Assembly (NCBI RefSeq): GCF_963576615.1
Contig: NC_088717.1
Span: 26,563,513-26,627,512 of the forward strand
DNA: 64,000 nucleotides
Direction of reading: 5' to 3'
From: Watersipora subatra
Lineage: Eukaryota; Bryozoa; Gymnolaemata; Cheilostomatida; Watersiporidae
Under the pieces are notes generated by a model. It saw only the letters and a program-made list of their open reading frames with translations. It searched no databases and was not told where the DNA came from. This document shows positions 56,185 to 64,000 of this stretch, piece after piece. The position numbers and the translations under genes are program-made. Positions within the stretch are counted from its first letter, which is position 1. Each line of letters begins with the position of its first letter.

Positions 56185-59100
56185 ATGTACATTCAGGCTC
56201 TTCTCGTTTGTTTTGTGATAATGTCATGCGATCACATGCTGATTCAAGTGATCATACCGATAGTTCGTGATTATATTGAGCGAAATGGTGGAGCTCTTAT
56301 GATAGCTATTATCATCGTCCCACTGATTGAGAAGATACTGTAAGTCAGCTAATATCTATTATAATTACAATTAACAATTAAAATAATACAAATTGTACCT
56401 GTACCCTGCGTGTGAATACACTTAATTGCATTATTATAGTAAGTAGTTTACTTTCTGTAAGAACACAGGCTCGTGTATGATCGGAGCTAGTTTCTCTTTG
56501 TGCACAACACAACAGCTTCACCTAAAGTTATCTCCTCTGGTTGATAACACTAATGATAATGTGTGTGATGTGAGAAGTACAACTCCAGCATTGTCAGAGC
56601 AGTGTAATCTTACCATATCTTCTCTATCATAATTCAGGGCTGTATTTAATACTATGCCTATTAATGATGACAGCAGTAGTGATAGAGTCTGTTCTTCTCA
56701 TCTAAAGTAAAATGTACCATAACTAGTTTGCGTTGGTTGACAGACAATCATTAATTACTCCACCATTATATTTACAGATTTTTTAACATCCCGGGTGCAA
56801 AGGCTAAAGCTTTTACAGCTCCCAGAAGTAAACCCAAACAGCAAAGAAAAAAGAAATACCTTATCAAAAAGAAAGGTCAGAGTAACTGGAAAGGCTTTGC
56901 AATAAAATTCAGACCACAGGTGAAGTTGGAAAAGATTGAACAATCACAACAGGACAACTCAAGCTTTGACCTCGAAGCTCGCGTGACAGTTATTGACGAT
57001 AGCAACATCTTGCCTTCTTGTATCCAGGAAGCTGATCACCCTCAAACCAAATGTGTTACATTGGAACAAGACAACTCAAGCCTTGACCTCGAAGCTCACG
57101 TGACAGTTATTGACGATAGCAACATCTTGCCTTCTTGTAGCCAGGAAGCTGATCACCCTCAAACCAAATGTGTTACATTGGAACAAGACAACTCAAACCT
57201 TGACCTAGAAGCTCGCGCGACAGTTATTGACGATAGCAACATCTTGCCTTCTTGTAGCCAGGAAGCTGATCACCCTCAAACCAAATATGTTACATTGGAA
57301 CAAGACAACTCAAACCCTGACCTAGAAGCTCGCGCAACAGTTATTGACGATAGCAACATCTTGCCTTCTTGTAGCCAGGAAGCTGATCACCCTCAAACCA
57401 AATATGTTACATTGGAACAAGACAACTCAAACCTTGACCTAGAAGCTCGCGTGACAGTTATTGACGATAGCAACATCTTCCCTTCTTGTAGCCAGGAAGC
57501 TGATCACCTTCAAACCAAATATGTTACATTGGAACAAGACAACTCAAGCCTTGACCTAGAAGCTCGCTTGACAGTTATTGTCGATAGCAACATCTTCCCT
57601 TCTTGTAGCCAGGAAGCTGATCACCCTCAAACCAAATATGTTACATTGGAACAAGACAACTCAAGCCTTGACCTAGAAGCTCGCGTGACAGTTATTGTCG
57701 ATAGCAAATCTTGCTTTCTTGTAGCCAGGAAGCTGATCACCCTCAAACCAAATATGTTACATTGGAACAAGACAACTCAAGCCTTGACCTAGAAGCTCGC
57801 GTGACAGTTATTGTCGATAGCAACATCTTGCTTTCTTGTAGCCAGGAAGCTGATCACCCTCAAACCAAATATGTTACATTGGAACAAGACAACTCAAGCC
57901 TTGACCTAGAAGCTCCCGTGACAGTTATTGACGATAGCAACATCTTGCCTTTTTGTAGCCAGGAAACTGATCACCCTCAAACCAAAAATGTTGCATTCGA
58001 ACAAGACAACTCAAGCCTTGACCTAGAAGCTCCCGTGACAGTTATTGACGATAGCAACATCTTGCCTTTTTGTAGCCAGAAAACTGATCACCCTCAAACC
58101 AAAAATGTTGCATTCGAACAAGACAACTCAAGCCTTGACCTAGAAGCTCGCGTGACAGTTATTGTCGATAGCAACATCTTGCCTTCTTGTAGCCAGGAAG
58201 CTGATCACCCTCAAACCAAATATGTTACATTGGAACAAGACAACTCAAGTCTTGACCTAGAAGCTCCCGTGACAGTTATTGACGATAGCAACATCTTGCC
58301 TTATTGTAGCCAGAAAGCTGATCACCCTCAAACCAAAAATGTTGCATTCGAACAAGACAACTCAAGCCTTGACCTAGAAGCTCGCGTGACAGTTATTGTC
58401 GATAGCAACATCTTGCCTTCTTGTAGCCAGGAAGCTGATCACCCTCAAACCAAATATGTTACATTGGAACAAGACAACTCAAGTCTTGACCTAGAAGCTC
58501 CCGTGACAGTTATTGACGATAGCAACATCTTGCCTTATTGTAGCCAGAAAGCTGATCACCCTCAAACCAAATATGTTACATTGGAACAAGACAACTCAAG
58601 CCTTGACCTAGAAGCTCCCGTGACAGTTATTGACGATAGCAACATCTTGCCTTCTTGTAGCCAGGAAGCTGATCACCCTCAAACCAAATATGTTACATTG
58701 GAACAAGACAACTCAAACCTTGACCTAGAAGCTCGCGTGACAGTTATTGACGATAGCAACATCTTCCCTTCTTGTAGCCAGGAAGCTGATCACCTTCAAA
58801 CCAAATATGTTACATTGGAACAAGACAACTCAAGCCTTGACCTAGAAGCTCGCTTGACAGTTATTGTCGATAGCAACATCTTCCCTTCTTGTAGCCAGGA
58901 AGCTGATCACCCTCAAACCAAATATGTTACATTGGAACAAGACAACTCAAGCCTTGACCTAGAAGCTCGCGTGACAGTTATTGTCGATAGCAAATCTTGC
59001 TTTCTTGTAGCCAGGAAGCTGATCACCCTCAAACCAAATATGTTACATTGGAACAAGACAACTCAAGCCTTGACCTAGAAGCTCGCGTGACAGTTATTGT

Positions 59101-60199
59101 CGATAGCAACATCTTGCTTTCTTGTAGCCAGGAAGCTGATCACCCTCAAACCAAATATGTTACATTGGAACAAGACAACTCAAGCCTTGACCTAGAAGCT
59201 CCCGTGACAGTTATTGACGATAGCAACATCTTGCCTTTTTGTAGCCAGGAAACTGATCACCCTCAAACCAAAAATGTTGCATTCGAACAAGACAACTCAA
59301 GCCTTGACCTAGAAGCTCCCGTGACAGTTATTGACGATAGCAACATCTTGCCTTTTTGTAGCCAGAAAACTGATCACCCTCAAACCAAAAATGTTGCATT
59401 CGAACAAGACAACTCAAGCCTTGACCTAGAAGCTCGCGTGACAGTTATTGTCGATAGCAACATCTTGCCTTCTTGTAGCCAGAAAACTGATCACCCTCAA
59501 ACCAAATATGTTACATTGGAACAAGACAACTCAAGTCTTGACCTAGAAGCTCCCGTGACAGTTATTGACGATAGCAACATCTTGCCTTATTGTAGCCAGA
59601 AAGCTGATCACCCTCAAACCAAATATGTTACATTGGAACAAGACAACTCAAGCCTTGACCTAGAAGCTCCCGTGACAGTTATTGACGATAGCAACATCTT
59701 GCCTTCTTGTAGCCAGGAAGCTGATCACACTCAAACCAAATATGTTACATTGGAACAAGACAACTCAAGCCTTGACCTAGAAGCTCGCGTGACAGTTATT
59801 GATGATAGCCACATCTTGCCTTCTTGTAGCCAGGAAGCTGATCACCCTCAAACCAAATATGTTACATTGGAACAAGACAACTCAAGCCTTGACCTAGAAG
59901 CTCGCGTGACAGTTATTGGCGATAGCAACATCTTGCCTTCTTGTAGCCAGGAAGCTGATCACCCTCAAACCAAATATGTTACATTGGAACAAGACAACTC
60001 AAGCCTTGACCTAGAAGCTCGCGTGACAGTTATTGATGATAGCAACATCTTGCCTTCTTGTATCCAGGAAGCTGATCACCCTCAAACCAAATATGTTACA
60101 TTGGACATGGACATTGGCAATATTGAGGTTTCCCCACCACAAAATGGTGGTCGACTCAAAAAATTGTTCTTCGGTTGTTTTAAACCGAATGTTCATTAG
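56185..60199 (+). CDS. Signal/anchor protein with 27 tandem 39-residue repeats, frame broken twice
   Basis: Exon 1 is 56185-56339 (donor GTAAGT) and exon 2 is 56778-60199 (acceptor TTTACAG), joined in phase. The ATG at 56185 is the first in the open frame. The N-terminus MYIQALLVCFVIMS looks like a signal peptide or anchor, and ALMIAIIIVPLI (residues about 37-48) like a second membrane segment; then a Lys/Arg-rich stretch (SKPKQQRKKKYLIKKK). From 56953 come 27 acidic repeats, consensus DNSSLDLEARVTVIDDSNIL then PSCSQEADHPQTKYVTLEQ, one Cys each. The end is basic (GGRLKKLFFGCFKPNVH). Identical one-base deletions near 57706 and 58992 change frame; as read, translation stops at 57792 (389 residues). 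Without them the product would be 1192 residues. Not a family I recognise. Confidence 0.7.
56953..60109. repeat. 117-bp coding tandem repeat with an 11-unit higher-order period
   Basis: There are twenty-seven units of 117 bp, two of them 116 bp. The two short units are 1286 bp apart, which is 11 x 117 minus 1, and the blocks around them match. The first units differ at silent sites (GACCTCGAAG against GACCTAGAAG later), as expected at array edges. Confidence 0.95.
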
Positions 60200-60240
60200 A
60201 AAGTATTGTTGTACATATATGTTATTTTTGTTTGTTTGCA

Positions 60241-60246
60241 AATAAA
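60241..60246 (+). terminator. Polyadenylation signal AATAAA
   Basis: It lies 42 nt after the stop codon of the repeat-protein gene and is followed by T/GT-rich sequence. A good candidate for the 3' end of that transcript. Confidence 0.6.
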
Positions 60247-61079
60247 CTATATAGTTGAATTGAACCTATTGTACCAACCGTGTCTTAAGTTTTGTTATAG
60301 TTGTCTTATCAATAATGTCATTTGACAATAGTGATGCATGCTCTTTCCATACTTTATTTTATATCTAAAAATAGAGCAAGGCAAATGAAAGGTATAATAA
60401 CTTCCTTCATTAACTTTTTTACTGCCAAAAATATTTAAAGTGTTTTGCAAGCTTCCTCATCAATTTTAGAGTCGCTCTCTTTCTACATATCAGCACATCT
60501 CATGCGCTATAATAACAGCAGTCAGATGCATGACTGCTGTCAGTTAGCGTTCTGTTACTAATGCTGACAAGTACTTATTAAAAACCAAAAAATATTAGCG
60601 GAGACAGCTAGATGTAAATATTTTATACATGATGAGAAATATCTATTTATTATATATTTATTGTTATTAGAAATAACTATTTATTATTTAGCTAATTCCA
60701 TAAAAATGTTTGAGTTCTCTAAGGTATGTCAAGGTCGGGATACAACCCACCAATTTTGATAATTCCTTTTAAGATGCCTTCAGATTCCATATAGCCTTAC
60801 TCATATCCTTGAACATAGATTTATCCTTCAAATGCCACATTCTTAGATGCTTTCGGTTTTCTATTGATTACTTACAACAAATATCTTAAAAATGCTCTAG
60901 TATATACTAAATGTGCTCGATACACGGCGAGTGTTTTGTTATCCTAGCATATAAAATTATATTATATTACATAAACATTAAATCTATCTACTGGTATTTG
61001 CTTCTATTACTATATAGACTCTAATCTTGTAATCTTGAAACTGTCACACTGAAATAAAGTGCTTCATAAAATGATGCCT
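60247..61079. other. Spacer, no gene recognised
   Basis: AT-rich; no exon, repeat or RNA gene that I can support. Confidence 0.4.
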
Positions 61080-61145
61080 CGCTCTGGTCTCGAACCCATG
61101 ACCTTCAGACTGTGAGGCCAACGCCACCAAGTTAACTCACTAGAA
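61080..61145 (-). repeat. tRNA-like SINE segment
   Basis: In reverse complement GTGAGTTAACTTGGTGGCGT, then an anticodon-like arm (CTCACAGTCTGAAGG) and a good B box, GGTTCGAGACC. It resembles a tRNA, but the 5' half lacks a clear A box and there is no acceptor pairing, so I call it SINE-derived. Confidence 0.45.
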
Positions 61146-61375
61146 TGCATTCTGAAGTATAAGAATAATCTTCAGCATACTGTAAAAGAACCAATCCAGT
61201 TCCTTTACTTGCCCCACAATTAAACAAACCACTCAAATGCAAGACAAAGAATATATATTTCACAGTAAATCTTCTATTTATATATATTTCTCAAGGTATG
61301 CGTGTATGTATGCATTCCAGCTATAGCTATTAAAATCTTGGGATAAAGAATTCATACCGAAGATTTGATTTTATA

Positions 61376-61640
61376 CCCTACCGTTCACCAGTCCGACGCC
61401 CTACCCAATAGGCCACAGAGAATCAGTTGATAGCTTGGGAGCACATACCCAACGGCTTTGCAGGTTGGGTCATTGCATAAGTAAGTGATTGTCATTGGTT
61501 AGCTTGCTAAAATTTTCCATTGGCATTCTGCCAGGCTAATAGCAAGTGGCAGGCAACTCTTATTACTTCTCATTGTTTATAAGCTGAGTGTTAATACCCG
61601 GGCAACGCTGGGTAGCACAACTAGTATATATATAAGAGTA
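61376..61640 (-). repeat. tRNA-like SINE with CCCAGCGTTGCCCGGG end
   Basis: In reverse complement it begins near 61615 with CTACCCAGCGTTGCCCGGGT and passes through TTAGCCTGGCAGAATGCCAA to GTGGCCTATTGGGTAGGGCG and TCGGACTGGTGAACGG, a tRNA-like A-box and anticodon region. The same CCCAGCGTTGCCCGGG start is seen near 310. Confidence 0.45.
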
Positions 61641-61691
61641 CAGTTCAATATGCAATGAACATCCAGTAGACTGCACAATGAGAGACTTCCA

Positions 61692-61991
61692 GGCGTTCTG
61701 CTGTTGGTCACTACTGCGGCGTCTCTTACAGCTCTTTATGACTGCTTAGCTTCGCCCTCAGTAGCAAGGACGATTCGGCAGCTGACCTTTGGCTGCCCGA
61801 AAGTGTTACCTGGAGCCGTGTTGTCTGTCGAGTCGAGGCATGGCCCGGTCATGGCATCGGTTGCTTCAGGGTCGGCTTCTCTTTTTGACCCGGCTCTGGT
61901 CTCGGCCATCGGTCACCACAGCATCATAAGAGAGATCTTTGATGATGTTAACAAGTTCTCAAGAAAAGGGAGAAGAATAAGAGCAGACTAA
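61692..61991 (+). CDS. Candidate terminal exon, unknown product
   Basis: A frame of about 100 codons follows an acceptor-like GACTTCCAG and ends at TAA (61989-61991). It is clearly GC-richer than its surroundings and has an ordinary protein-like composition (SPSVARTIRQLTFGCPKVLP, then HHSIIREIFDDVNKFSRKGR), hydrophobic at first and basic at the end. There is no in-frame ATG early on, so it would be a 3' exon whose upstream exons I cannot find, or a transposon fragment. I do not recognise it. Confidence 0.35.
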   Translation, partial: GVLLLVTTAASLTALYDCLASPSVARTIRQLTFGCPKVLPGAVLSVESRHGPVMASVASGSASLFDPALVSAIGHHSIIREIFDDVNKFSRKGRRIRAD

Positions 61992-62889
61992 CTAGTCCTT
62001 ATTTAATGTGTGAAAGTAAGTCCACTACAAGCAAAGACAGGTACAATTTATATTCCTAACTTTCTTTTCAGCATAAATGTACCACAATCTATCTGATTAG
62101 AAACTTCAAAAATCATCTTCGCTTGTATCAAGGATAATTGCACTCACCGGATGCGTTTCATAGACTTTTGTCATTAAACATAGTGTATTGAAATTGACAA
62201 AAATTTTGAGCATTGATGAGCCTCATTCTAGTCATTCATAAAGATCTCTGGCTATAGATTTCAATGACGCATCAATAGATGTGTAATTTCTGTCAATAAA
62301 TCCAACTCAGTTCTTACTTACATGAAGGTAAAAACAACCACAATTCACTTAAATTTGTGCAGGGTATCTGATTGGAACCCGAATAGCACGAGTGTGTCCA
62401 ATTGCCAACTCCTACACCTTAAGTACCTGATATAACCCTAGCAATAATAACTCATTTGCTAACACAGTTTTAAAGATAGTATTTCTTCAGTTCCTACTCA
62501 TCACCTCACAATACCAGACTCCTCCCTCATTCACTAATGAGGGATTCAATACGATGTCTGCTAATACCCTTGGCACAATTTAGCCTCAGGTCTAAGATAT
62601 ACCTGCATTTCATTTTTTGTTATCATTAGCAAACAAGTTAGTCCTAGAAAGAGTGAAGACAGAAACATAATTCGAGGGCTGACCATGACAGGATGCAAGT
62701 TGCTATAGTTTAAAGCGTATGCTCTTTTTTCAATTAATAACAAATTCATGGCATTTTTTACGTAATAGTTAAAATTGTGAATTCCCATAAACAGTGTAAC
62801 TTTACAATTTTATCAATGTAAAGAAGAAAACTTAAAAAAGTTAGATAATGCACCTAAATGATGTTATAACACAAATGCTAAAAATGCAC
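61992..62889. other. Spacer, no gene recognised
   Basis: AT-rich; I see nothing that I can name. Confidence 0.4.
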
Positions 62890-64000
62890 TTGCATTTTTT
62901 GCAATTCATTCTAAACTTAAAAGCATGTTTTTATTTTATATCTATACTTAACAGTGTTAAATAAAATATCATTGCACTCATTAATATGTTTCCTAAAGTT
63001 TGTTGCCAAAACTAGCTTGTAATGTGCAATAGAAAAAGACTTATTAACGTATATCCATTGTAAGCCGTGTTAAAGGTTGACTTGCAACAAAATTCACATT
63101 ACAGTTATTTGGTATGAAAAGATTTACCATGTCTTACTCTGTTGTTTTGTAGGTGCAAAATATGTGGAAATGTGATTACAAGCTCTTAAAAGCTCAAAAA
63201 CGAACAATTAATCGCAGCCACACAAGACTGCCATAGTTTGGATTCTCTTTCCAAAACGGCTCAACTGTGACGCAGCTGTGGTAGATGGTTTCTGTTTACA
63301 CTTTCACGCAACCTTATTCGTCGAAATATTTTTACAAATATACTTCACGCATTCAATAAAACCATGTCTATTGTTCTTACGCGTCTGTTTTATCGTCATT
63401 GTAATGCTGTCACTTTTAGCAGTGATATCTTATAACTTACTATAAAAATTAGTTTAATTTTTTAGCCTTAGCTTGAAGGAGTACATATCATTGTCTGATA
63501 ATCATGACGAGCCTGTTGATAACTTGTAATAATCAAAAAGTGCTGCAGAAATTATTTGCGAAGTATTGGGTCACATGATCAGATTACGACTTGCCGATTA
63601 GACCAAACCGAAACAAAACTGTAAAGTAGCGAGCATCTATATTTGATACGGGGTCTTCAGGAAAGCCCGAAGTGTTTGTCATAAACTAGTGCTACTATAA
63701 GTTTTATATTGAGCTTTTTATTGGCCTTTCAATTCACGTGAGAACATCACGTGACAAGACAATAAATAAATTTCATGACTACGTCAGAGAAATAAAGAGA
63801 TTCCAATCTATGGCGACTTTTCGTTTTTGAGCTTTCAAGAGCTTGTAATCACATTTCCACATATTTGGCACATACAACACAACAGAGTAAGACATGGTAA
63901 ATCTTTTGATACCAAATAGCTGTAATGTGAATTTTGTTGCAAGTCAACCTTTAAGATAACCGCCAAAATGCTATTAAATAATATGCTATAAATCTGCAAA
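62890..64000. repeat. Dispersed repeat carrying a MITE, cut by the window edge
   Basis: 62890-63073 and 63955-64000 together match 30660-30930. The MITE at 63074-63950 lies between. Confidence 0.85.
63074..63950. mobile_element. TTAA-flanked MITE, complete copy with known empty site
   Basis: TTAA at 63070-63073 and 63951-63954 flanks TIRs starting AGGTTGACTTGCAACAAAAT on both sides; TIR similarity extends at least 140 bp. The paralogous repeat at 30.86 kb has a single TTAA here, proving the boundaries and duplication. Non-coding. Confidence 0.9.

Noticed and set aside
57706..57712. Introns instead of frameshifts at the two repeat breaks
   Set aside because: Only one base is missing relative to the other 25 units and there are no splice sites at these points.
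60011..60241. Minus-strand frame opposite the end of the repeat protein
   Set aside because: It is a shadow of the coding repeats and the 3' UTR.
61080..61145. Possible tRNA gene on the minus strand
   Set aside because: The B box is good but the acceptor stem does not pair and the A box is poor; other SINE-like segments lie nearby.

Overview
The window is AT-rich eukaryotic DNA from an animal. Genes are split by GT-AG introns, coding islands are small and widely spaced, and most of the sequence is transposon debris: BEL/Pao, Penelope-like, P-element-like, pogo/Tigger-like, several TIR elements and MITEs, tRNA-like SINEs and many minisatellites. The mix fits an invertebrate metazoan, perhaps a lophotrochozoan such as a mollusc, but nothing here fixes the species. 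There is no sign of prokaryotic or organellar DNA.

Layout. 1-7.4 kb holds repeats, including a Tigger-like element with perfect 22-bp TIRs (2592-4506) inserted in an older repeat whose uninterrupted paralogue lies at 11.7-13.0 kb. 7.4-20.1 kb holds a plus-strand gene of at least seven phase-compatible exons that I do not recognise; its introns contain TIR elements, SINEs and a 64-bp satellite. 21.3-27.9 kb holds two adjacent, internally deleted P-element-like transposons that keep THAP-domain exons and the transposase C-terminal region. 28-33 kb holds SINEs, another TIR element and a Penelope-like fragment with the GIY-YIG endonuclease region.

33.4-43.3 kb is a nested pair: an almost complete BEL/Pao LTR retrotransposon (33686-42345, minus strand, 5-bp ATAAT duplication, LTRs about 1% different) sits inside a Tigger-like element. 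Its coding region is interrupted by two in-frame TGA codons and two frame changes.

45.5-53.1 kb carries the best identified host gene, a homologue of UPF0462/C4orf33, with five coding exons that add up to 198 residues; its first intron appears to be of the GC-AG type. 56.2-60.2 kb carries a gene for a membrane-anchored or secreted protein made mostly of 27 tandem copies of a 39-residue repeat. An 11-repeat block has been duplicated together with a one-base deletion, so the frame is broken twice at identical sites. A small GC-richer candidate exon lies at 61.7-62.0 kb. The right edge holds a TTAA-flanked MITE whose empty target exists as a paralogue at 30.86 kb.

No operons or cooperating gene sets are visible. 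The three host loci look independent, and the rest is best read as layered transposition.
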